From contig CAYXNL010000009.1 in NCBI GenBank assembly GCA_964466455.1, positions 1-51,942 of the forward strand: 51,942 nucleotides of DNA, given 5' to 3'. Made by a program: the position numbers and the translations under genes. Below the pieces are notes generated by a model. The model was given only the letters and a program-made list of their open reading frames with translations. It ran no database searches and was not told where the DNA came from. The DNA is from S010-25 sp964466455. Its GTDB lineage: Bacteria > Pseudomonadota > Gammaproteobacteria > SZUA-229. Of this stretch, positions 15,411-23,170 are shown in pieces (the stretch's first letter is position 1; every line of letters begins with the position of its first letter).

Positions 15411-17897
15411 ATGGGCAGCAACTTCAACTCAGATATTCAGGCCAGAATACTGGTTATTGATGATGATCCGCTTATGCGTTTACTCATGACAGATGCTCTG
15501 AGTCGTCATAACTATGATATTGCCGAATTTGATAATGGTATCGACGCCATGAAGGATATCCACACCTGTCCGCCTGACATGGTATTACTGGATGTAAAAA
15601 TGCCGGGGATGAGCGGTTTCGATGTCTGCACGCAGATACACAAAAAATATAATGAATATGATATTGCCATTGTTATGGTTACCGGCCTGGGTGACTCGGA
15701 ATCCATAGAGCAGGCTTTTGAACTCGGCGCCACGGCTTTTATTAGCAAACCTATCAATCCAATTACCTTTCCTTATCGAATTCAGTACTTACTATCGGCA
15801 CGCCAGGCTTTTATTGATCTTAAGGAACGCGAGATGCATCTTGAATACATGGATAGAATTTCAGCTATTCTAACGAATAGTAATAATCTGGATATTATTT
15901 TGCAGGAAACACTGCGTGAGATGCAGCTCATCTTTCTGACAGATCGTGCCGCCATCCTGAAATCACATAGCAACCATCCCTATGAGATGCAACTGATCTG
16001 CGAATCCAGCAGTAATCAATGCCATTCATTAGCAGGGCGAGTTAATGCCTTTGTTGAAGAACTGGCGCACAATACTTTTTATCGTGCACATAACAGTGAA
16101 TACCCCATTGTTATCAGCCATACATCATCTGCACAGATAACCACCGATAAAAACGACTGCATCAATCGGCAGATACTGATTAAAGCGCTTAATCTGCCTG
16201 GCGATCAGACCTGGTATATTATTTTACAACGTTGCGACACAGCAACACCATGGACAATCATGCAGCAGGAGACTTTCTACCGCATTAGCATACGTCTCAG
16301 TTCGGTTCTTACTCATCATATGCTGTTACAACGCCTGCATGAGAGCGAATCTCTGCTTCGACAGGCACAGCATATTGGCAAGCTGGGCAACTGGTCTATC
16401 AACATCAGAACCGGAGAACTCATCTGGTCGGATGAAATCTATAGAATATATGGCTACGATCAGGGCAGTTGCCAGCCTTCACTGGAATTATTACACAAAC
16501 GTGTTGTTACCGATGACATTACCCGGCTAAATCAGTTTGAACACAGTGCTTTTTATTCCGGCGAAACCGCCAGTATCGAATACCGTATTCAGTTACCCAA
16601 CAGGCAGATACGCTGGATCCATCAGCAGGGACTCGGGCGGTTCGATAAAAAAGATAATCTGATCGAAGTTAATGGAACAATACAGGATATTACCGAGCGA
16701 ATTCTTAAACAGGAGCAGGAACTTCACCAGCATAAAATGGATGCAGTAGGTCAACTAACCAGTGGAATTTCCCATGACTTCGGTAATTTAATGACCATCG
16801 CAAAAGGCAATCTTGAACTGATTGACGAAGCCTTCATGCAGCGCTACCAGATTGACGACAATGACAGGGAAATTATTGAAGATGCCCGCTCCGCTATCCA
16901 TGATGGCGTCAAACTTACCAGACAGCTACTCAATTTTTCCCGTAAAAAATCCCTTGCGCCGGAACTACTGAATGTACAGCAGACCATTCGAAACTTCAGC
17001 CATCTATTTAAAAAAACGCTAGGAGATACCATTTCCTTACGTATAAAGATACAGAAATCACTACCTGATATCCTTGTTGATACCGCCCAGTTTGAAAGCA
17101 GCCTGTTAAATGCAGTTATTAATGCCAGGGATGCCATGGCCAAAGGTGGCAACCTTACCATCCATGCTAAACGACACCAGCGGCTTCCCACCTCTATAGT
17201 AATGAATGCCGAGCAGACCCTGGTCGATTCCTATGTCTGTATTACCATTGCAGATACCGGCTGCGGCATGTCTACGGATATCCTCAAACGCGCAACCGAA
17301 CCCTTTTTTACAACAAAAAAACGCGATGGTACCGGACTGGGCTTAAGCATGATCTATGGCTTTATGCGCCAGTCTAATGGCACATTAAAAATTAAAAGCA
17401 TTCCCGACCAGGGTAGCTGTATTATGCTGTTTTTCCCGGTAGAGAACCACATTGTTGCCCCCCCTGACCCGTACCAGTCAACCGGCAGGCACAGCACCCC
17501 GGTACCGATACCGGCAATAACAGTACTGATTGTCGAAGACCGTGAAGCAGTCCGGCGGTTTGCAGTACGCTGCCTTAAAAATATTACGCCCAATATATTA
17601 CAGGCAGAGAATGCCTCTGCCGCAATGGATTTGCTGAATCAACATAAAGATATTAATCTACTTTTCTCTGATATATTAATGCCAGGAGAGATGAACGGGA
17701 GAGAGCTGGCTAACTGGGTAAAAACCAGTTATCCCGATATCAAAATTCTTTTGACCACGGCATCAGAACGTGAAAGTAAAACCAATTGTTCCACTATCAG
17801 GAAAAACTTTTCCCTGTTGCCCAAACCTTACAGCCAGCAGGACCTACTCTATGCAATCAACGACCTTCTATCGGCAACTGACGAGCATGTCGAATAA
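15411..17897 (+). CDS. soluble hybrid histidine kinase (REC-GAF-like-PAS-HisKA-HATPase-REC)
   Basis: The 828-residue protein has no membrane segment. The N-terminal receiver (about 10-130) has ILVIDDD, LLDVKMPG and Lys in ISKPIN. A GAF-like region (about 145-300) and a PAS domain (about 315-420, with IGKLGNWSINIRTGELIWSD) follow. The dimerisation/phosphoacceptor segment has His about residue 455 in GISHDFGNLMTIAKGN; most relatives have HDFNN, so the Asn to Gly change is notable. The ATPase has INARDAM, DTGCGM and GTGLGLSM. The C-terminal receiver (about 700-825) has LIVEDRE and FSDILMPGEMNG. It lies upstream of the FleQ-like gene, with 169 bases between. Ligand and partner are unknown. Confidence 0.9.
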   Translation: MGSNFNSDIQARILVIDDDPLMRLLMTDALSRHNYDIAEFDNGIDAMKDIHTCPPDMVLLDVKMPGMSGFDVCTQIHKKYNEYDIAIVMVTGLGDSESIEQAFELGATAFISKPINPITFPYRIQYLLSARQAFIDLKEREMHLEYMDRISAILTNSNNLDIILQETLREMQLIFLTDRAAILKSHSNHPYEMQLICESSSNQCHSLAGRVNAFVEELAHNTFYRAHNSEYPIVISHTSSAQITTDKNDCINRQILIKALNLPGDQTWYIILQRCDTATPWTIMQQETFYRISIRLSSVLTHHMLLQRLHESESLLRQAQHIGKLGNWSINIRTGELIWSDEIYRIYGYDQGSCQPSLELLHKRVVTDDITRLNQFEHSAFYSGETASIEYRIQLPNRQIRWIHQQGLGRFDKKDNLIEVNGTIQDITERILKQEQELHQHKMDAVGQLTSGISHDFGNLMTIAKGNLELIDEAFMQRYQIDDNDREIIEDARSAIHDGVKLTRQLLNFSRKKSLAPELLNVQQTIRNFSHLFKKTLGDTISLRIKIQKSLPDILVDTAQFESSLLNAVINARDAMAKGGNLTIHAKRHQRLPTSIVMNAEQTLVDSYVCITIADTGCGMSTDILKRATEPFFTTKKRDGTGLGLSMIYGFMRQSNGTLKIKSIPDQGSCIMLFFPVENHIVAPPDPYQSTGRHSTPVPIPAITVLIVEDREAVRRFAVRCLKNITPNILQAENASAAMDLLNQHKDINLLFSDILMPGEMNGRELANWVKTSYPDIKILLTTASERESKTNCSTIRKNFSLLPKPYSQQDLLYAINDLLSATDEHVE

Positions 17898-18066
17898 CCC
17901 CCCACTCGCTTACATTACTTTACACATTAATTCGCCAATTTTTTGGCAAGCCCGATAAACTGCACCTACAATTTTATGACGCAAACGAACACTGTTTGAT
18001 GTCATTTTTCTGACGATACAGCGTTTTGTTGATCAATCAAAATGCCGGGATGGAAACGGGAAAACG

Positions 18067-19167
18067 ATGATGAATGAGAAACACAGTAATAATCAACAAC
18101 CTGAAATGCAACGTAAAATTCTATTCCGCAGCCTGGTTGGTAAAAGCCCGGCGATGCAGGCGGTTCACCAGGACATTAAACAGGTCGCCCAAAGTGATGC
18201 AAATGTACTGATCCTCGGTGATTCAGGTACCGGCAAGGAAGTCGTTGCACGCAATGTACATTATTATTCTGCAAGACGGGACAACGCCTTTGTACCGGTT
18301 AATTGCGGCGCTATCCCAGCCGAATTACTGGAGTCTGAGCTATTTGGCCATGAAAAAGGCGCTTTTACCGGTGCCATATCAGCCAGACAGGGACGTTTTT
18401 CTATGGCGGAAAGTGGTACTTTATTTCTTGATGAAATAGGTGAAATGACCATGGCCATGCAGGTAAAGCTACTGCGTGTACTGGAAGAACGAACATTTGA
18501 ACGGGTCGGAGGCACCAAAACCATCGAAGCGGATATACGTATTATTGCTGCCACCAATCGCAACCTGAAACAGATGGTGGCAGAGGGAGAGTTCAGGGAA
18601 GACCTGTATTTCAGGCTCGATGTCTTTCCTATTCATTTACCGGCATTACGTGAACGAATTGAAGATTTACCCTTACTGGTTAATGAGCTAATTTCTCGAC
18701 TGGAACACAAAAAAGGTAGCTCGGTACGTTTCTCCACCGATGCCATTATGGCCCTGTGTCGTTATGACTGGCCGGGTAATGTCCGTGAACTGGCAAACCA
18801 GATTGAGCGCATGGCAATCAAGCACCCCGGTGGACTGGTTCAGTCTCAGCACCTACCGGATAAATTCCATAATTCCAGTATACCTCTGCCGCAACAGCTG
18901 ACGATTGCCGATATGGATGCCGCAATGGTCAGAGAAATACCCGCCACTACCCTGCCGGGTAATACGCTAGTCGATTTTCCTACCGATAATTTCGACCTTA
19001 AATCTTATATCGCAAACATAGAGGTCAGTATTATTCAAACTGCGCTGGATAAATCGCACGGCGTTATTGCACACGCGGCAAAAAGTCTGGGAATGCAACG
19101 TACAACGCTGGCAGAAAAAATGCGTAAATATCACATTAACCGTCCGGTAGAAACATCAGCCGCCTGA
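18067..19167 (+). CDS. fleQ: sigma-54-dependent flagellar activator, FleQ/FlrA-like, lacking the N-terminal domain
   Basis: This is an AAA+ enhancer-binding activator of 366 residues. Residues about 23-260 form the sigma-54 interaction domain with Walker A GDSGTGKE (51-58), GAFTGA (98-103), Walker B GTLFLDEIGE and the arginine-finger region REDLYFRLDVFPI. The C-terminal Fis-type helix-turn-helix reads AAKSLGMQRTTLAEKMRKY, which closely resembles FleQ/FlrA. FleQ of Pseudomonas is about 490 residues with an N-terminal degenerate receiver; here only about 22 residues precede the AAA+ domain. It is probably the activator of the sigma-54 promoters before flgB and flgA. Two adjacent ATGs (18067 and 18070) are equally possible starts. 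Confidence 0.85.
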   Translation: MMNEKHSNNQQPEMQRKILFRSLVGKSPAMQAVHQDIKQVAQSDANVLILGDSGTGKEVVARNVHYYSARRDNAFVPVNCGAIPAELLESELFGHEKGAFTGAISARQGRFSMAESGTLFLDEIGEMTMAMQVKLLRVLEERTFERVGGTKTIEADIRIIAATNRNLKQMVAEGEFREDLYFRLDVFPIHLPALRERIEDLPLLVNELISRLEHKKGSSVRFSTDAIMALCRYDWPGNVRELANQIERMAIKHPGGLVQSQHLPDKFHNSSIPLPQQLTIADMDAAMVREIPATTLPGNTLVDFPTDNFDLKSYIANIEVSIIQTALDKSHGVIAHAAKSLGMQRTTLAEKMRKYHINRPVETSAA

Positions 19168-19259
19168 CCCGGGGCAACCTTCATTCAGCTGTTTCTATCG
19201 TTTTCTATTGGCTATAACACAAAGGCGACGCCCTCAGGGAATATGCCTCGGATAGACAG

Positions 19260-19862
19260 TCATTTATCCTGAACGTTCGTTACCTCTTTGATTTCACGTG
19301 TAATCACGTGGCGGCTAATCAGATCCCGAACATTCTCTTCCATATCAATAAACTCTACTGAAATTCTGTAATGGTTATCATCCGTCGTCGATGACTCATC
19401 TTTTACGCAGGTAACCACCCTTGCCGCACTAAAGATGGCTGTATTTTCTGGTAGCAGGACAATTTCCAGTTCCAGCATGCTACCGGACATAATGGGACTC
19501 TTATTATCGAAAGAAATACCACCCGCACCAAGATTAACGGGCACCAGACAATTATTTTCCGTATTTAACTCATTATATACCAGACAATCGCTAATCATTT
19601 CCAGCTTGCGGTCGATCATTGCAAGATATTTTGCTACTTTAGCGTTACCCGATGCAATCATTTTATGTATCGGCTGCATTTCTCGCGTCAAACTATCCAG
19701 TTTCGCTTTTAAGGTCAGTCTTTTTTTACGCTGCTGATAGAGAATATCACTTTCGTGCGGATGAATACTATTTTCTATTATTGCGTACCTAATAATAGAC
19801 AGATCATCAATTCTAAAATAATCCCGTCGATCACCTGCCCTGCTAAATCTTTTTTGTATCAT
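19260..19862 (-). CDS. PilZ-domain protein in the stator operon
   Basis: This 200-residue cytoplasmic protein is probably a c-di-GMP sensor acting on the motor. It has an N-terminal RxxxR box (Arg13 and Arg17 in RRDYFR), a helical insert rich in Lys/Leu (about 40-90), and a beta-barrel beginning VPVNLGAGGISF. The second PilZ box, normally (D/N)xSxxG, reads N110-L-G-A-G-G115, with Gly where Ser is expected. Ligand binding may thus be weakened. It lies 53 bases downstream of pomB on the same strand, recalling YcgR-type brakes that act on MotA. It is convergent with the FleQ-like gene. Confidence 0.82.
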   Translation of the reverse strand: MIQKRFSRAGDRRDYFRIDDLSIIRYAIIENSIHPHESDILYQQRKKRLTLKAKLDSLTREMQPIHKMIASGNAKVAKYLAMIDRKLEMISDCLVYNELNTENNCLVPVNLGAGGISFDNKSPIMSGSMLELEIVLLPENTAIFSAARVVTCVKDESSTTDDNHYRISVEFIDMEENVRDLISRHVITREIKEVTNVQDK

Positions 19863-19915
19863 TGTCTTTTCTCGATACTGGTCGCATTATAAATTATTCA
19901 CGTTTACTGCCAACA

Positions 19916-21166
19916 CTATTGTGTGACTATTTTTTTATTGGTTACAGGATTCTTCTTCACCACCTGTACTGATGTGTCATTTGCCGATGCGGGCATTGAT
20001 ACAGGCGTGGTTAGCAACTTTTTATGTTCTATTTTTTCTACCGGCTTTTCAATCGACTGTTCGATCGACCTGTCTATCGACTTGTCTAGCAATGTTTTTT
20101 TAACCCCCGATTTTAGCCCTGGTTTTATTTTTTCAGGCACATTGCTTTTCACCGGAAGATCTTCATAGGAAAGTTTTATCTCTACCCGGCGATTCATCGC
20201 CCGCCCCTTCCGAGTAAGGTTAGATACAAGTGGTCTGGTATCTGCAAAGGCCTCTACCATGTAATGTTTATTGCGTAATTCCGGCTCTTTTTTTAGTTCC
20301 TCTATCACACTGACTGCCCGTGCTGCAGATAGCTCCCAGTTGGAATGGAATCGACCGGTATGAATGGGAATATTATCAGTATGCCCGGAAACAATAATAA
20401 CACCATTAAAATTAGCAAACACATTGGCAACTTTATCGGCAATCACTTTAAAGGATTTGATAATCCTGTCACTACCGGAAGGAAACGAACCTTTTTCCCG
20501 AATACGTAATATTATTTTCTTATTTTTTACCACCAGATTAATCAGACCCTTCTTAATCTCTTTATGTAATTTTTTTCTGATTGATTCACTATCATGCTTA
20601 ATTCGTTTAACCCGCGCCATATCCTCACGGCTAATTGTATTATTTAGCACACCGTGTTGACTGGGTATCGGCGCAGGAAAATAGGCATGACCTTTCTGAC
20701 CTTTCTGACCNNNNNNNNNNNNNNNNNNNNNNNNNNNNNNNNNNNNNNNNNNNNNNNNNNNNNNNNNNNNNNNNNNNNNNNNNNNNNNNNNNNNNNNNNN
20801 NNNNNNNNNNTGACCTTTCTGACCTTTCTGACCAGCACCCGGCACCACTAGAAATTTATGGTAATTATCCGTTGTCATTTGCCGGATTACTTTCTCAGGC
20901 GTTGGTGTCGGTCGACCCGGACTAAACTCCCGTGCGATAATATTGGTTCCTCTAGGAGCTTCTTTTAAATTAATTTCCCTTTGCACACCAAAGGCATTTT
21001 TCATTGAACCCGCCATTTGCTTATAGGCATGTTTGTCAATTTCTGAAAAAGAAAACATCAGTACAAAAAACGCCAGCAACAACGACATTAAATCAGCAAA
21101 GGTCATCACCCAGGCGGGAACACCTTCAGGACAGCGCCTTTCTTCGGATTCGAAGCCCAGATTCAT
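19916..21166 (-). CDS. pomB: flagellar stator protein PomB (MotB family, Na+ type; contains assembly gap)
   Basis: This is the stator subunit that anchors to peptidoglycan and carries the ion-binding Asp. Residues about 18-42 form the single transmembrane helix with TFADLMSLLLAFFVLMFSF and the ion-binding Asp25. AGSMKNAFGVQ followed by NIIAREFSPGRPTPTP is the signature of Vibrio-type PomB rather than proton-type MotB. The C-terminal OmpA-like domain has IIVSGHTDNIPI and SNWELSAARAVSV. The 100-N gap lies in a Gly-Gln-Lys repeat in the linker, and removing the Ns plus one flanking copy (123 bases) keeps frame, giving about 375 residues. An unusual tail of Ser/Ile/Glu/Lys repeats (DKSIDRSIEQSIEKPVEK) follows. 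Confidence 0.92.
   Translation of the reverse strand: MNLGFESEERRCPEGVPAWVMTFADLMSLLLAFFVLMFSFSEIDKHAYKQMAGSMKNAFGVQREINLKEAPRGTNIIAREFSPGRPTPTPEKVIRQMTTDNYHKFLVVPGAGQKGQKGXXXXXXXXXXXXXXXXXXXXXXXXXXXXXXXXXXGQKGQKGHAYFPAPIPSQHGVLNNTISREDMARVKRIKHDSESIRKKLHKEIKKGLINLVVKNKKIILRIREKGSFPSGSDRIIKSFKVIADKVANVFANFNGVIIVSGHTDNIPIHTGRFHSNWELSAARAVSVIEELKKEPELRNKHYMVEAFADTRPLVSNLTRKGRAMNRRVEIKLSYEDLPVKSNVPEKIKPGLKSGVKKTLLDKSIDRSIEQSIEKPVEKIEHKKLLTTPVSMPASANDTSVQVVKKNPVTNKKIVTQ
20688..20833. repeat. 9-bp tandem repeat encoding Gly-Gln-Lys, spanning a gap
   Basis: The unit GACCTTTCT is repeated on each side of the N run (20688-20710 and 20811-20833 are identical 23-base blocks). On the minus strand it encodes tandem Gly-Gln-Lys in the PomB linker. 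The true copy number is hidden by the gap. Confidence 0.9.
20711..20810. other. scaffold gap (100 Ns) inside pomB
   Basis: This 100-N placeholder is flanked by identical 23-base blocks of the GACCTTTCT repeat. It is most likely an assembly break in a microsatellite, not a gene disruption, because frame is kept when the Ns and one block are removed. Confidence 0.97.
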
Positions 21167-21207
21167 AATGACCTATTTCTCGATGTATTGGCGTTCATTA
21201 GCACCCC

Positions 21208-21975
21208 CTACGCCGCTTTATTATTGGAACTATATTTATCTTTGTCCGACAGGTAAGCATTTAGCAGACCTTCGATCATGCGTGGATTCAATCCTTCCTG
21301 AATAGCACTAATACTTTCCAGTATCATAGATTTATTCAGCCGCTCCTCATTACTTCGATGCGCCAATTTATCAGCAATGGGTAATGCGAAGGTATTTGCA
21401 AAAATTGCGCCATAAAAAGTAGTTAGCAGGGCGACTGCCATTGCCGGACCAATTGATGATGGATCACTCATATTTGACATCATCTGTACCAGCCCAATCA
21501 AGGTTCCGATCATGCCCATCGCCGGTGCCACATCACCCATTGCCTTAAAGATACTAACACCAATCTCATTGCGTTCTATTGACAGGCTGATCTCTTTTGA
21601 CAGCATTTTCTGTATTAATACCGGATCATTACCATCAACGACCAGCTGAATACCATTACTCAAAAATTCATTTTTAACTTCCACGCCTTCCAGCCCGAGC
21701 AAGCCTTCCTTACGTGCTACATTAGCCAGTTTAATACTCTGCTCAATGATCTCACTGGGTTTCTGCGATTTATATACAAAGGCCTTGGCTGCTACACCGA
21801 ATGAACTCAGCATAATATTAAGTGGAAACTTCATTAACACGACCATTATCGTACCGCCGAATACAATCATAATGCTGGGTGCATTGTAGAACATGCCAAT
21901 ATCACCACCCATCAATATGGATGTAAAGACCATACCAAGTGCACCGACAAGACCGATCAGTGTCGCTAGATCCAT
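21208..21975 (-). CDS. pomA: flagellar stator protein PomA (MotA family, Na+ type)
   Basis: PomA forms the ion channel with PomB and contacts FliG. The 255-residue protein has four transmembrane helices: residues about 5-22, 30-50, then 150-170 and 183-203. The conserved segment DVAPAMGMIGTLIGLVQMMS precedes transmembrane helix 3, and AVALLTTFYGAIFANTFALP forms helix 4. MDLATLIGLVGA and the short periplasmic loops match Vibrio PomA more closely than E. coli MotA (295 residues). A GAGGAT ribosome-binding site precedes the ATG. It is 41 bases upstream of pomB and has a sigma-28-like promoter. Confidence 0.94.
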   Translation of the reverse strand: MDLATLIGLVGALGMVFTSILMGGDIGMFYNAPSIMIVFGGTIMVVLMKFPLNIMLSSFGVAAKAFVYKSQKPSEIIEQSIKLANVARKEGLLGLEGVEVKNEFLSNGIQLVVDGNDPVLIQKMLSKEISLSIERNEIGVSIFKAMGDVAPAMGMIGTLIGLVQMMSNMSDPSSIGPAMAVALLTTFYGAIFANTFALPIADKLAHRSNEERLNKSMILESISAIQEGLNPRMIEGLLNAYLSDKDKYSSNNKAA

Positions 21976-22385
21976 TAATTCATCCTCATTTTATTCTTTG
22001 TGTTTTATCTCTCAGGAATAGGAACGAAGACCGTACACCGTGATTATATTGCATACCGCTTTGCTGATATAAATCCTGCCCGACTCTATTAACGGCACAG
22101 ATAGCCGGAACTTTAGTGATACCCTGCTGCATAGGGCAAAATTCAGCTCGGGAAACTGTTTATCGTTACCGGAATAAAACACCCGATTAGCTTAAGGGTA
22201 CCAGGTGCCCTTAATTTAGCCTGCCGACTTATCTGTTTAATCCGCACTAACCAGAAACTTACCGGCTTTTTTTGACTTATCTGTCGATTTAGGCTAAAAA
22301 CACTCCTGCACAGTTATTTGCGGCAGTGTTGTCACCCGCCAATCATAAAATCAGGGTATGCAAACTACCATCAAGAAGAGAGGCC
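21976..22385. other. divergent intergenic region pomA / OmpR-type regulator
   Basis: This 410-base region has no credible gene. It contains the pomAB sigma-28-like promoter (22089-22115). It also holds an imperfect palindrome at 22192-22214 (arms TTAAGGG and CCCTTAA around TACCAGGTG) and two direct copies of GACTTATCTGT at 22226-22236 and 22274-22284, 48 bases apart. The palindrome or the direct repeats could be operators for the divergent regulator; this is inference only. Confidence 0.55.
22089..22115 (-). promoter_or_regulatory. sigma-28 (FliA) promoter of pomAB-pilZ
   Basis: The minus strand reads TAAAGTTC-N11-GCCGTTAA, two mismatches from the FliA consensus with the exact 11-base spacer. 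It lies about 115 bases upstream of the pomA ATG, leaving a 5' leader of roughly 105 bases. Confidence 0.78.
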
Positions 22386-23108
22386 ATGTCTAATAAAAAA
22401 ATATTATATGTTGATGATGACCAGCGGTTATGCCGCTTAATTAGACGATATCTGGAACGTGCGGGTTTTCTGCTAAGCTGTGCCGCCAACGGTGAAGCAA
22501 TGCATCAGCTACTTGAAACTGAACGATTTGACCTGATTCTACTGGATATTATGCTACCAGATAAAGATGGACTGTCACTGGCACGCGAAGTAAGAAATAC
22601 TTCCAGCATACCGATCATTTTCCTGACGGCACGCGCTGATATCGATGATAAAGTAAATGGATTTGAAACGGGGGCAGATGACTATATTACCAAACCATTT
22701 GAAGAAAAAGAACTCCTTATGCGGATTCAGTCTGTATTACGTCGATCACAACCAGCATCCGGCAATCAGAAACATAAGGAAAAAGCTCATTTTGCTGGCT
22801 GGACATTAAATTATATCAATCAAACGCTAATCTCTCCCCGCAGGCAGAACGTTGACATTACCAGCTGTGAATTTCAGATGCTCTCTGCTCTCGTTAACCA
22901 CCCGGACGAGGCTATCAGCCGTATCGAAATTCTAAAAATCATATCCGGTCGGGAGTGGTCACCACTGGACCGGTCGGCAGATATGGCTATTTCAAAATTA
23001 CGCAAAAAAATTGAAGACAATCCCAAAAAACCGGCAATTATTCGTACCATTCGCAACAAGGGCTACCAGCTAACCACCGCGGTAAATTACGAGGAAATAA
23101 AGACCTGA
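22386..23108 (+). CDS. OmpR/PhoB-family response regulator
   Basis: This is a DNA-binding response regulator of 240 residues. I start at the ATG at 22386 (MSNKKILYVDDDQRL), preceded by GAGAGG; the open frame begins at 22326 but adds 20 residues unlike the family. The receiver has YVDDD, LILLDIMLPDKDG, Thr in FLTARAD and Lys in ITKPFEE. The C-terminal winged helix has SCEFQMLSALVNHPDEAISR and the wing motif IRTIRNKGYQLT. No kinase is directly adjacent in the same operon; the membrane kinase at 24471-25853 is a possible partner, but is on the other strand beyond one gene. The target is unknown. Confidence 0.9.
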   Translation: MSNKKILYVDDDQRLCRLIRRYLERAGFLLSCAANGEAMHQLLETERFDLILLDIMLPDKDGLSLAREVRNTSSIPIIFLTARADIDDKVNGFETGADDYITKPFEEKELLMRIQSVLRRSQPASGNQKHKEKAHFAGWTLNYINQTLISPRRQNVDITSCEFQMLSALVNHPDEAISRIEILKIISGREWSPLDRSADMAISKLRKKIEDNPKKPAIIRTIRNKGYQLTTAVNYEEIKT

Positions 23109-23128
23109 TAGACATCCCCATGGTCTGC

Positions 23129-23156
23129 CAGAGGGGTCGCTGGGTAAGCCCCCCTG
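23129..23156. terminator. GC-rich stem-loop between convergent genes
   Basis: CAGAGGGG pairs with CCCCCCTG across a 12-base loop, between the stop codons of the OmpR-type regulator and the SPOR-domain gene. There is no clear T-run on either strand, so the terminator assignment is tentative. Confidence 0.35.
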
Positions 23157-23170
23157 ACACAAAGATTTAT

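Noticed and set aside
19923..20168. Plus-strand 81-codon hydrophobic open frame
   Set aside because: It is antisense to the pomB tail; hydrophobicity reflects complement of Lys/Glu codons, and there is no family match or start signal.
20688..20833. Repeat-flanked gap considered as an inserted mobile element in pomB
   Set aside because: The flanking identity is the 9-bp coding repeat itself, not a target duplication, and the frame is conserved when collapsed.
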